Part shown: piece after piece, positions 1-12,400 of the stretch
How positions within the stretch are numbered: the stretch's first letter is position 1
Layout: the number at the start of each line of letters is the position of its first letter
NCBI RefSeq assembly: GCF_015706575.1
Contig: NW_024037076.1
Coordinates: 11,380,777 to 11,444,776 of the forward strand
Length of the DNA stretch: 64,000 bases
Origin: Patiria miniata
Lineage: Eukaryota; Echinodermata; Asteroidea; Valvatida; Asterinidae
Direction: 5' to 3'
Program-made: the position numbers and the translations under genes
Notes under the pieces: model-generated
The model's database searches: none
Told to the model about the DNA's origin: nothing
What the model saw: only the letters and a program-made list of their open reading frames with translations

Positions 1-59
1 AACACTAAACCAGTTCATTAGTTCCTCAGGACTACCCATGTAAATCAAATACCGAGTCC

Positions 60-300
60 AACTTGAGTTTCCTGCTCAATCCACTGTACCTTGTCAGCTG
101 TCTGCTGTCTGCTGAATCCAACCGAGTCCAACTTGGCATTATAATGCGGTTCAGTTGCCTGCTGAATCCAACATTTTGCATCAGGAATATACACAAGGGG
201 TTTACTACTCAAACCAACAGGATCTATTGGGTATATGATATAGTTGGATCCTGTTGGATTCAGTAGGGTTAGGGCTAACCTTGAATTTTTCTGGGCATTT
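60..300. repeat. Keyword-repeat locus (GCTGAATCCAAC)
   Basis: GCTGAATCCAAC, AGTCCAACTTG and their inverse (GTTGGATCC, GTTGGATTC) recur at irregular spacing. The locus ends with TAGGGTTAGGG near 266. No regular period can be set. Confidence 0.6.
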
Positions 301-2097
301 TTGTTCGGATGCTGCCTATCCATTTAGTCCCGCACACTGCAAACATCACTGCTGCTAAGTGATTGGTAAAAAAAAACAGGGGTGGAGCCTATAATGAATC
401 GGTCTTTTGAAACTTGATGGTTGGGAGGAAAAGTCCTGAATCTTTATTTAAAAAAAAAATTAATCAAGTGTTGGATTTCAGCTCATTTTGGTTTTCTAGA
501 GTAACCAATAACGTGTTTTACTACATGTACATTGTAATTGATCGACAAAATACCTCACAAGTTCTGAAAAGGTAATGCTGCATCAAGACTGGTCAAAACT
601 GCTCGTATGCAAATCAATAAGAGAAGTCTATTGATATAATTATAATGACTGTGGAACTGTTGCATTGCATTGCGAGCCCCTTCTGCATGTGTGTGTATGC
701 GTACAAATGTAGTTGTATGTGGAGAGTGTTTTCTTTGGAGATTACATAACCAAAACTGAAACCTATACAAATGAACATTGCACCTGGATCACCATGCAAA
801 GTTTATTGTTCATGGGGTATACATACAGGGTACGGTACATGCATGTACATGTACAAAGCACTGAGTTTCAGTGCTGTTTTGTCATGTTCTCCAGAAATTA
901 ATTTGAATGAAACAAATGTGAATTTACCGGTATAACATTGTAAAAAGATAGTGGACTTAATGTGTTTGTGAAGCATTGTTTAACTTACAGCAGTACGTGT
1001 ACATGTACCGGTACATACGATACATGACTTACACGTACATACATGTAATATAACAAATTTGGGTATGGATTTTCGGTTGAGATGTATGTGACTTTAATAC
1101 TTCTCTGTGTACAGCCACACGAGCAACACAATTGTGCAAGTAATGCAGAAGAAATACTATATTTAGTTAGCTGCCCACCTGGTCAACGACACTGTGAAGA
1201 AAATGTGTGGAGTCTGCAGATTTTATGTGTCTGGTTGCTACATGTACATGTGGCTTCTTATGTACATGTAGACTTGTGTACACGTGTACATGCATGTAGA
1301 CAGGATTGGGGGCAGCAGTTCTAGCACTGAATATTCACTTGTGGACTGGTGACTGTGTGAGTGTGCTGTCTGGGGCCGGTGCTTGCTCTCGTTGGACATG
1401 TTGGAAGGATTGAGCTGTTTCACTAGAACTTGGTCCAGAATTCATAGTACAGTTGTACTACAGGGATAGCAACGCTGAGGTGTAGCACAAGGTGAAGTTG
1501 TTGGTAATTCAGTTGAAGTTTGAAGTTTGTATTATATTCCTATTATGTACAAGGTGGTTAGAATTCTAATGACTGTGATACTAGTAGTACTGTCATGACT
1601 GTATACGGTGTACCATGTGTGTATTTGTGCCACATTGAAAACCTTGATAATGATATTTTGTCCATGTCGTCTCTGACATCATGAACTCCCGGTGTTCCCT
1701 GAGTTTTCTTGGTTACGCGGGCACCATTTGTAACGCATAATTTTGGTTTTCACTAACTGACATGCAAGTCTAGAGTCGTTATTTTTGTTATCTTGAACTG
1801 AAACCGTCGTAATTATTGAATTTCTAATTAACAGCATCTGTTAAAGTCAAGATAGCCTTTCATGCACCAGTTTACCAGTAAATGTTTCTATAATCCCACA
1901 AGTACATATGTACACGGATGGAGTAAAATCGTGTCAAATGTTTTCTCCAAATTGTATTTCTGCCACATTGCTTGCGTGTGAGTGCGTGAAAAAAATAACA
2001 AAAGCGCGTTCATGAAAATGGTGACAATTTATGCAGTACTTGAAAACTTTATATGAAATTAATAGAGTTTGAGAAATCTCAGAGTCACTGTATTTAT

Positions 2098-2495
2098 CAA
2101 TAAGCCATTTGCGAAAGACCTAGGCCTATGCCCTTTGGGATTTAAATTTGAAAAACGTCTGGTTCACTGACTTGCTCAGAATGCTTGGCGCACTTTAACT
2201 TTGAATTCTCCAGACCAAAGACACTGTTGCTGCTCACAATCTCACATGAATCGAGGCAAGCTCTTGCATAGTTATGTAAGAGACGCTCAGCATCAATACA
2301 TTGCTCACAATGGGTGAGAATGGCACAGACACCAGACCATGCCGGAGCTGAGGGTTGCTAGCATAAGGTTTGGCCCGAATCACGTGATGTAGGAACAGTC
2401 TCTTTGGTCGGGAGAATGCAAAGGTAAAACGTGCAAAGCATTGGATTAAGTCAGCGTTCCAGATTTTATTCAAATGTAACTCGCAAATGGCTTAT
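2098..2495. mobile_element. Foldback element upstream of SUCO
   Basis: AATAAGCCATTTGCG at 2099 is mirrored at about 2481-2495. Internal blocks around 2180-2225 and 2395-2450 (TCTTTGGTC, GAGAAT.CAAAG) also pair, giving long imperfect arms. Confidence 0.6.
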
Positions 2496-2779
2496 TAAGT
2501 TGCATGAAATGATGTTTGCTTGGCTAGTTGTGAAAAGTCCCCAAATGCACCAGACTATGTGCCGACAGCAGTCTGAGTAACTACTGTAGGGGCCATTTTG
2601 TTTCTCATCTGGATCCGGTGTAGCGTGAATATCGGACTCCATGAAATATGGATTCATTGGTACCCGGTTTTATTGCGCATGCGTAAGTACGACAATATGC
2701 TATTTTTAGGATCATTTATGGAAGAGTGACCTGTCGCATGCGAGGGATTAACCAATAATAGGGAAAGGGAGTCCGAGAA

Positions 2780-3129
2780 CTTTTGTATCAATTTCCAACG
2801 ATGGTCGTTGAAAAAAAACCTGACTTTTTTCAAATATTCCCCCCAATTTACCAAATTTGGTTTAAGTCCGCAGTCAATTGGTTACACATTCATGAACAGG
2901 TGTAAGCCAGCTAGTCTGGTTCCCTGACCTGACAATTCCCTGACGTCTATAAATTGCTCAGTTTCATCTTAAGTAGGGTCAGGGAACCAGATTACAAGAA
3001 CAGCTTTTTTTCTTGGTTTTTCCAGCACCTAAAGAGGTCAGTGTAACAATATTTAGCTCAAAAATACTAAGCCCCAAATTCATCCATTTCTGAAAATTAC
3101 TGGAAAAACAAATGTTGCATAATACCTTT
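2780..3129 (+). mobile_element. TTAAAGGG-family MITE, 5'-truncated copy D
   Basis: Contains the half-hairpin CCAACGATGGTCGTTG, the TGGTTCCCTGAC...GTCAGGGAACCAG stem (2917-2990) and a degraded right end. The left third is missing or unrecognisable. Confidence 0.65.
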
Positions 3130-3654
3130 AAGGATCGTTCTTTGTTTGCTACGTGTACAAACTTGGTTAATATTTTATGAATGGTTCTGACAGATCCATT
3201 ATACCTGTAATCTTTCCTCAAACTATCATAAGATACCAATCTTCTTTGGGTGTAAGGTTTATTTGTATTAAATTGCGTTATTTGTGAGGAGACTGTTGCA
3301 ACACGTGTTGCTCGCTGATAAAGCCACGTGTTACTAACTCTGTGTAAAGTTGCCGGTATGCTACCATTAATTAAACATAAGGCCTGCTAGTTACAACTGT
3401 AGCAATAGTGCTGGAGCTTTACTGCAGTTTTACTGTTTTGTATACATGCTGGTACCCTGTAATTTTAATCGGGCCATGCAAAGAAAATATACATGAAGGT
3501 GTTTCCGGTTACCACAAACGACCTACAAAATTATGCAGAACCTACATCTTTGTATTGGAAACAAAATTTAAAGAAAAGTAAATGAAAACTTACAATGCTG
3601 CTCCCACCCTACAGGTACCTTGTGCAGCCATCCTCCTGCATTTTAAACCTAACG

Positions 3655-4024
3655 TACCTAAATCCATCAAAATCCACACCCCTGTTTTGGATGATTTCGG
3701 CGGATTCAGGATACCTCCATATTAAAAAGTTGGGGGATTTTGATGGATTCAGGACAGTTTAATAGCCTAGGGGTACTGCAGGATTTTGATGGATTCAGGA
3801 TACCTCTATGTTGAGCAGTTGGGGGCCTTTGATATATTCAGGATCTCAACAGTAGGCCTACTTAAACTCTTTGGCTATTTGTTTGGTGTTTATGAGGTAT
3901 GTACTGGCACTACAATACACCGGTGGATTCTGATGGACTCACTGATGGACTCAGGACACCAACATTTTGTTGGCATGACAAAATTGGTAGATTTCTAGTA
4001 AAAGTGTTCAAGGGGTTAGGGTTA
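3655..4024. repeat. Keyword-repeat locus (GATGGATTCAGGAT)
   Basis: GATTCAGGATACCTC, GATGGATTCAGGAC and related words recur about eight times. The locus ends in GGGGTTAGGGTTAAAA at about 4013. Confidence 0.65.
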
Positions 4025-4231
4025 AAAACTGTTTATTTCTTTTTTGTGTAAGTTGGTCGGCAGTGTGGTCTTGCCATGCTGTGGAATGAAGGCTACAAAC
4101 AGCGAAACAATGAACAAACGCTGAAAGAATTCAGCATGTTAACATGTTGGCTGATTTGAGTGCATGCAAAACTTAAAACTAAATTTAATTTAATTAGTCA
4201 AATTCAGTTTTCAGTTTACGTTCGAAGGTAG

Positions 4232-4710
4232 TATAGGCTTTCCTGGCTATTTTAAAACGTTTGTCATTCAAATTCACCGTTTCTGATATCAAAGTCGTCC
4301 AGCAACATCCAGTTAGTGCACTTCCAGTATAATTTTGTATTTTGCCAGACAATTTGAAATTCATGTTAAGCAAATGTAAACAATGTGCACACTTTGTCGT
4401 CCCAGAGTATTGAATTTCGTCTCTTCTATGCCAAACCTTGTTATTCAGAAATCAAATTCGTCTCATTGATTTGTATAAGATGAATTTGATCTCTGAATGC
4501 TGCCATTCGGCGACAGCTTAGACGGATTTGATCTGCAGTGACGAATATTCTCGACCGATGACTAAAGAGGGTGACCAAATGTTAAAATTGAATGGTAAAT
4601 GACTAAATTGGTTTTGGTAAAAGCGTGTGAATTTTTCGTGGAAGAAATTGAATGTTAAGAGTTGATGAATTTGAATGAAAAATCTTTTAAAATGGCCGGG
4701 AAAACCTATA
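4232..4710. mobile_element. TATAGG-ended MITE
   Basis: TATAGGCTTTCCTGGCTATT on the left is mirrored at the right end (AATGGCCGGGAAAACCTATA). The pairing continues to about 45 bp through TCATTCAAATTCA. Confidence 0.65.
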
Positions 4711-4870
4711 GGGCCTAATAATAAAATGTGGTTTTCAAGGGGGGTGATCACTTGGTCAGATTATTTAGCAGCACATAGGCTAGATAGCTACATGTAAAGT
4801 TACATGTAGCTCTATGTTGCACATTAACATGTAGCAAAATAGTTTGAACATTTTCCTGTAGCTTATTATA

Positions 4871-5733
4871 CAGGGTGTCTAAACAAAAAACAACCCGTAA
4901 AGCACCTTCTTTTCCACAGCTTTGCAAAAAATTCATCATCACTATCTATACATATTTAGAGAGTATAATTCATTAGCTTTTTAACAACGAAAAACTCTTT
5001 CCAATTGGGTAAATATTTCTTGAGTTAATGGGAAATTGAAACAAGTGCCCCTTTTTCATTTTGTGCACCGCGACTGATATTTTGACTGTTGCAAAAAGAA
5101 CACGCGCCAAAACTTGCATCCGGTGCAAAAGGCTACCAAGTAGAGGGCAGAGACAAAGCAGCATGGTAAACATGTAAGAAGTTAACTAAAACAGTCCTTT
5201 GCTGGACTACCACCATTACATCCAAAAGGATAAATGACCACTGTTGCAATCAATAAGAGATAATAAAGAACCAAATAAAGAAAGAAAGATTAAAACATTG
5301 AAGAAAGCAAAACTATACCCTCGTCCTAAATCCAGTACATTCATGACAATTGAGACCGTGGACAGATTGAAAAATCGGCGCTTATTTTGAATTGGCCATA
5401 GCTCAATAAATATTTATCCCATTGGGGAAAGATTCCTATATCTGGCCATCACTTGTCACCCTGTGCACAAACCCAAGAGACTGGTCTGAAAATGTCTAAG
5501 TGTGTTCTCAGTAAGTACTTCAAATATTTTCCCTACTAATTTTGACATTTTAGGGCAGATCATCACAATCTGATGGCTGATACATGTAGGTCATTGAAGG
5601 AAAACATTAGTGATGGCTAGATATAGGAATCACTCCCCGATTGGAAAGATGTTTTCGTTGTGGAAAACCTAATGAACTATACTCTCCAACGATGTTTGCG
5701 ATGAGGGTTCAGGTGTTTTTTTTAGACACCCTG
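4871..5733. mobile_element. Mariner-like non-autonomous element with TA target sites
   Basis: The ends CAGGGTGTCTAAA and TTTAGACACCCTG are inverted and each is flanked by TA (4869-4870, 5734-5735), the target duplication of Tc1/mariner elements. The 863-bp interior has no transposase reading frame. Confidence 0.72.
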
Positions 5734-8700
5734 TAGCTTTCTGTAAATCATATATCACTTGACAGCCCATGTTTTGATTGCATAAAGATATACAGATTGC
5801 ATAAAGATATATACATGTACATCCCCATAAGTTGGCTTTTTGTTTATGCAAAAAGCTACTGGTCCCAGTATAACACGTTGAACCCATTCTGCAGCAGTGA
5901 AATTGTTTCATATACATGTACAAGTATTTATATTTCCAGCTTTTGCCATATGGCAAAATAAAACTGAAGGGTGAAATTTATATCTGTAGGTTTGGTTTAG
6001 TTTACATGATTGTTAGTTTTGTTTAGGCCCAAAAAAAATAATAGTTCTGCGTCTGCTGGTTACCCTACCTACCCTATTTTGACAACCCCTACCCTAATTT
6101 GTTTGTGGGGCAAATTGGGGGGGGGGAAATGAAAATCATCAATTACTACCTTTTACCCTAGTTTAAAACAAGCAGACACCTCCGTATGATTTCCAAACAA
6201 ACAAAAAATTCCCTACCTGTCGGTACCTATCCTATTTTCCAATACCATGTTATCGGAAGCAACTATTTTTCGGGTTTTTTTGGCCTTAGTTTTCATGTTA
6301 TACATGTATTTTACTTAATGCATTTTTTTTATGAAAATAAACAAGCATTTTGGTGCTCGCTACAGTTGTTTGAGTGTGCTTTCTTTTTCAAACGTGTTTT
6401 CAACAATGAAAATTGTTTGCTGCTTTAAAAATACACATTGAACCATTGTTTATTTTTGCAACAAATATTCACAAGAGCTCCATTGACATGATATGCAATA
6501 AAATTTGATACCAAATGAAAAAATTTTCATGCCATTTTAATTGTTTTGTATAGGCCTACATGTACATGCATGTATGTAACTGAAAGTAAAATAAAATAGA
6601 AGATTATCACGGTAAATATTTTTCCCCGAGTAGGTAACACGTGTACAATTTTTTTCACTTGAACATTCATTGCTCCACGCACTGGCAATGCAGGTTACCG
6701 GATCTAGCATGGTTGAGAGAGAGAATACCCTGTTAAGTGTATGGCATTCATTTACATGTTTTACAATTAATTAGCAGTTGTATGGTTTGCATCAGGTTAA
6801 TATTTTATGATGTGGTATTTAACCGATCAGTTAAGAGAGCCAGAGGTGTATTCTGATACATGTACCGGTAGTTGTAGGCTTCAGACAGTTCGCTGTGCAG
6901 TATTGAAAGTTTGTGTAGTCTGGGTATGGCATATGGTAGTTTATTGCTGACGTGTAATTAGAGGACTAACTTGATGTCTGGACTGAAAAGTTAAATGGAA
7001 AAGATGCACCTGATCATTTTCCCAGCTGGTGTGTGGCTGCTCACAAAGCAACTGCTGTGGTGGCTTTGGCTTCTGTTTTTGTCATTTGAAGTGTACAGGG
7101 AATAGCCGTAGCCCTGGACAATAACTGGTTCAGGCTCGGCACCCCTATGGTATTGGGATGCTAGAAGTGTGCGTACATACATGTATGGTTGGATACACGT
7201 GTACAGTGTGTGCACATTGTTATTGGAGCATTCACGAGATTGAGTGTGGGTGTCACAAGGGGGAGCTTTTGTGAGATTTACCCGGAAGATCTCGGAGAAG
7301 TTTCAACGTTTTCGAGGAACACATGGAGGAAAGAGCTGTTGGAGAATTTTGTGACGTGAAAACTGACCACTGTGCAACTTGGATCTGATTTGTTGACTTC
7401 AGAAAATTGTTTGCCTGGAAACAGCAAATGCACATAAGGCCACAATTTCTTGCTATTGAGGGCTATGGTCTAGGTCTTTGGCCATTATGAAGGAGCAAAC
7501 TGACAATAGCCGTATAGACAAATGCACATACTCCGGGCTCCATCGACCGGACCAATACATGTACGGTAGGAATAACAAAATGCAGTTGGGCCTCGTCATT
7601 ATAAGAACGCATGCAGTAACGGCTTCTAATTCTGGTAGTGAGATTCCACTATAGCCAAAGATCTGGAGGCCCATTTCGACACTGCCCAACTACCAGCGAT
7701 AATGCTTGTACATGTAGATGCTATTGCAAAATGTCGACCTAACACACCACTTTCGTGTATGCTTATTTGCTGGTTCCAGTTTGACACCGAAACTGTTTGC
7801 ATTTCACTTCAAATTGGTGTCTGTTGGCCCTCATTTGGGGCATTGACATCACTGGCAGTGCACGTTTCTGCACGTAATCACTGTCATTAGTGTAAATCTT
7901 TAGTTTGCATACCTGACTTGAACTTTGAAATCTTCATGCCTAGCCAGTGCACATGTACGCACCCTTTTATGGAATGGAATGAATAAACGTCAGTAGACAA
8001 GCCCTTATCAGTGCAAACACTACTTGGGCCGGTTCGCTGTCTGTGACACACGGCATGAGACTGGCTTGAACCAGTTCTAAAGGCAATGTATCGTTTAGGT
8101 GACAAACAAGTGGACTTTGCCTGTCTTAATTGAATGGTGTGGTCGTTGGAGTATTTGCGATTGGTTCAGCTCACAGACGAGCCCCTTTTTTGAATGATGT
8201 ACCGGTTATTCAGTTTCACAATCGCACGAGGCCATTCAGGTACATGCATGGTTTGCATGTGGTCAAAGGAAGTCTGCAAAATGCTGGTTGCCGCGGGCGC
8301 ATCCTTTCAAAGAAGTCGGTGGATGGGACAGTGTATTGTCTTCTGCAGACTCCAGGGACCTTGTTAAACATTGGGTCTCCAAGCTGCCTGGATAAAGTTG
8401 TCTTACTACATGTACATTGTCGTAGTAGTGGTTTGCTGAGTATTGGCCTCCAAGGGCTTACAACTGTTGTCCTGGTGTGGAGAGCAGAAGCATCTGTTCT
8501 CGGATGAAGCGGGCATTGCTTTTCTAACAAGGAAATCTGCAAGGAGTATTGCTTAGTTTTCTACATGTGCAGTGCACTGGTTGTTAATACTTTGTGTTGC
8601 TAGAGCAGTACTGCAAGTCTGCATACAAGTACTAGTTTGTGTATCCATCCAGCATCAATTCTACCTAATATTGCATGGTCATCATCGATTAACTTCAGAC

Positions 8701-8899
8701 ATGTGGCGCAAGCCTCATCATAGTTTCAACGGAACGTGACTCGTGCAGTATTGACAAGACAGTAGAAGGCCTGGACATACCTGTAGCTCCACTTTGTACA
8801 TTGCATGGTAACTCTGCATTTATGTGTGTCAACATGAATATTGGTCTGTTTGTATTCATCCGAGATCTTTATGACATCCACATGTACGGAACTTGAGCG

Positions 8900-9377
8900 C
8901 AAACGTGACATTTACAGGAGGCAGATTGTATTCAGCAGATACCCTGGAGGTTACTTTGCAACAGGCCAGACATCATCTGCGTTTCACGTTCTGCCACTGT
9001 GAATACAAATTAGCTTCTAATGGAACAAAAGCAGACAGGCACATATCTAGAGGAATCAAACTCAATGTGCAATAGTGTACATGTATAGGCCCTCAAATCT
9101 CTTCAAGTGATTTCATCGAAACGTTAACTGGTGTCCTTATCCCCAACGAGGTATATCCCCGGGGTCACTGTACAAATAAGGCTGCAGTGTCTTCAGTGAT
9201 ACCTAAAAGACCTGATCGACACTTTGTAAACCCAATCTTCTTGAGAACATGTGCACTGCTAAAGTGGCAGAGCGACTTCGGAGTTGTGATTTGGAGCACA
9301 TGCCAGATCACATCTGCCACAAGGATGTTGGAATTGGAGCAATGTATCCCAGAAGCACCTTTCGGCTGTGGGAAACC
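8900..9377 (+). other. Probable 5' UTR and promoter-proximal region of SUCO
   Basis: This stretch runs up to the signal-peptide ATG. It contains upstream in-frame ATGs at 9249, 9299 and 9342 but no recognisable protein domain, and I see no TATA box. Its role as 5' UTR is inferred only from position. Confidence 0.3.
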
Positions 9378-9448
9378 ATGCATCTCCTGCTAGTCCTGTG
9401 CCTCATGATTGCTGCTTATCTCGGAGCCGTCTACCGGCAACGACTAAA
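9378..9448 (+). CDS. SUCO: SUCO coding exon 1: signal sequence
   Basis: The ATG at 9378 opens a hydrophobic stretch ([19 protein letters not shown]) followed by arginines, as expected for the N-terminal signal sequence of a SUCO-type protein. The exon ends at a GTATGT donor in phase 2, which fits exon 2. In-frame ATGs lie upstream at 9249, 9299 and 9342 with no intervening stop, so up to 43 further residues are possible, but they would bury the signal sequence. Assignment to this gene rests on position, phase and signal character, because this end of the family is not conserved in sequence. Confidence 0.72.
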
Positions 9449-12400
9449 GTATGTCTACGTACTATACAGGGTACAATGTACATGTATACAAAGCAGCTGC
9501 ATATTTTTATGTTATAAGCTTTAAAGGGAATGTACATCATTGGCTTTTGCTGTAATTTTTAGAAATGAACTATTTGAGGGGTTAGTATAATACCGGTAGA
9601 TCAAATATTGTTACACTAACTTGTTTGAAATTTTGTGTTCGAAAATGCTGGAAAAACCAAGAAAAACAAAAATGTTTAAGCAGTCTGGTTCCCTGACTGC
9701 ACTCAAGATGAAATAGATCAATATTTATAGGTGGCGGAAAATTGTAAGGTAAGGGAACCAGTCTAGCCTACATGTACCGGTACCTGCACCCGTTCATAAA
9801 CATCTAACCAATGGCAAACAAAATTTGGACTGAAAAAAATGGTAAATTTGAATCAGTAGTTGAAAAATAGTCAGGTTTTTCCAACGGTGGTCGGCCGACC
9901 ACCATTGGAAATGTATACGAAAGTACTATTTTCTTGAAAATGACTTCACACCAGGTGCCATAATTTTACAGGATGCTTTCCACTGTCATTTATCAACATC
10001 CTAGTAAAGTTTTTCGTAAAAACTTGGTAGTTTTATTTTTCGATGTTTGCAAATGGTGTACATGTATATTTCCTTTAAAGATGTTTGCTTTCATACATGG
10101 GTCATTCTATAAATTTAGGGTCCAAAGTGTGACATTTTCCCTGTCCCTGTTACCTCGGTACTTTGTAATTTGCCATTCAACATCATTAAGAATGACTCAA
10201 ATGATTGTTTATTTGTTGGGTAGGTAGTTTGCTATTCATAATCACTCTTGGAGGATGACTGCATTAAGGAGTGCATCAGAATTATGCAATCATAGATGTC
10301 AGATGTAACAGGGACGGGAGAAAAAGTGGACCCCAAATTTATAGAATGACCCACATGTAAGTTGTTTGTCTAGTGTCATCATTTCTTCACAGTTTGTCTC
10401 AACATGGAGGTAGGAAACATGGTCTCAATGGTCTCGATCTACGTTAATGCCCATAGGCTGTGCAGCATATTGGCAATTCCATGGTTACAAAATGTACATT
10501 TTGCCACATCTTGCCTTTATGAGGGTAATGATAAATGAAGAGCAGGGGTGTGAAATCTCAGCTTTATAGCTGATTTCAGCTTTTTTTGTTTTGGATTTCA
10601 GCTATTTTCCCTCACTTGCTGTGTACAAAAGTATAGGAGATTTCCAAAGTTCAGCTTTTTTAACACCTTTTTCAGCTTTTTTCAGCTATTTTCAGCTATT
10701 TTTGTCAGAGGTGACTCACACCCCTGGAAGAGCAACTTCAGTATTAGAAAGCATAGGGAAAAGCAGTCTGGTAACTCACAGTCATGACAGTATAGTTGAA
10801 TACTGGTAAATGTGACTGCCTGCCTCCGATCCCTTTCAAACTTCATGCAAACTTTACTGTGAGCCAAGCAAAACTACATGTAGGGCTTACATGTACATGT
10901 ATGTGTTTACGGTATAAAAGGGAAAATTCATCATTTGCAAACATCAAAAAATAAAACTACCAAATCATTTTGAAATACTTTGCTGGACTGTTAGTGAATG
11001 ACAGTGTAAAGCATCCTGTAAAATCATGGCACCTGGTATACTGTCATTTAAAAAAAAAAGTGGTATTTTTGTATCAATTTCCAACGCTGATCGGCCGACC
11101 AGCGTTGGAAAAAACTGGCTTTTTTTTTCTTCAAATACTGGCCCCAGTTGACCATCGCACTTGTTTGCAATCGATTACACACCTATGAACGGGTACAAGC
11201 CAGCTAGACTGGTTCCCTGACCTTACAATTCCCCAATGTATGTAAACTGCTGGCTCTGTTTCTTCTTAAATGGAGTCAGGGAAGCAGACTACAGGAAAAT
11301 GATTGTTTTTCTTGGTTTTTATAGCATTTTCGAACCCAAAACCTCAAAAAAAAAGTCAGTGTAACTATATTTGCTATATATTTCCAACCCCCCAATTCCA
11401 TCCATTTCTGAAAATTACAGCAAAAGCAAATGATGTATATTCCCTTTAACCCAACCTACTTGGATTTTTATAGCCAAATTGCATTTATCTGGCCTGCCAG
11501 CTCTTACGCATTTCAGGTTATTCTCACGCTCTCACGCCCACACGGGATTTCTCACACTAAAAAAACCCTTCAAAAATGATGTTTACAATGTAAATGATTA
11601 TCTTTTGCTTTAAAAAAAATGGTTAAGGTGGTCATAAATTGCCTCGGATGGTCACCACAGAGCATCTAGAATACATGGGGTTCGAGCCCCGAACCCCCAC
11701 GCTTCGCGCTCGCATTTTTTCTGATCAAGCTCCATCGGCAATTTCTCACTCTCGGCCCTTACTCATCAAAGTGGGCAGCCCTGCATTTATGCACCTCAAA
11801 CTTTTTTATTTCAAAATTTGGCCAAAGTGTAAAATAATGTATATTTTTTAAAGTAAAAAAGATACCCTGAAGTAAACAAAGTTTACCAACAAAGAAAAAA
11901 TTAAAAATATAATTATTTTCCTATTTACCTACCTGAACCATTTTTATGGTGTTAACCATGAACACACTTTTTGTGGTTTTTTTCAGCGTTGCACAATTTC
12001 AGATTTAAATATGAGCCTGCTGTTCACTGTAAAAGGTGATAAAGAAGTGCAAGCATAAATTTCATTTTGGGGTTCATAACCTGGTGGTATGAGTAGCACA
12101 ATTCTTCGATATTAGTTAAATTCACGTACAATGTACTAGTATGAATGGTAGGGGGAAGAGAATTTCCAGTCTACAAATGATAAGATGTTCATCATCAATA
12201 TGTTGAACATTTCATGGCTTGACATGACATGTAATCGGCAAACTCCACTTTGATAAGTTAAAATGTAACTACATGTACATGTACCATAGATTGCTGGAGA
12301 TATGCAGATATTTTCCAACTGAAATGCCACATCTTATCAATTCTGCTTGCCCTCATGCATACGTATGGACACACATTCCACGTGTACACTTGTGCATTCC

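Larger units (their letters stand above)
1..8899. other. Upstream non-coding region
   Basis: Apart from the repeats listed separately I see no gene here. Open frames reach at most 125 codons (8130-8507) and match no family I know. ACATGTACATGT-type words are frequent. Unlisted parts look like ordinary AT-rich intergenic DNA. Confidence 0.5.

Noticed and set aside
3300..3330. Short inverted words such as AACACGTGTTGC considered as regulatory sites
   Set aside because: Single short palindromes of this size are expected by chance in 64 kb; no clustering or gene context supports a role.
8130..8507. 125-codon plus-strand frame upstream of SUCO
   Set aside because: No recognisable domain, no splice context, composition like surrounding non-coding DNA, and an equally long frame lies on the opposite strand.
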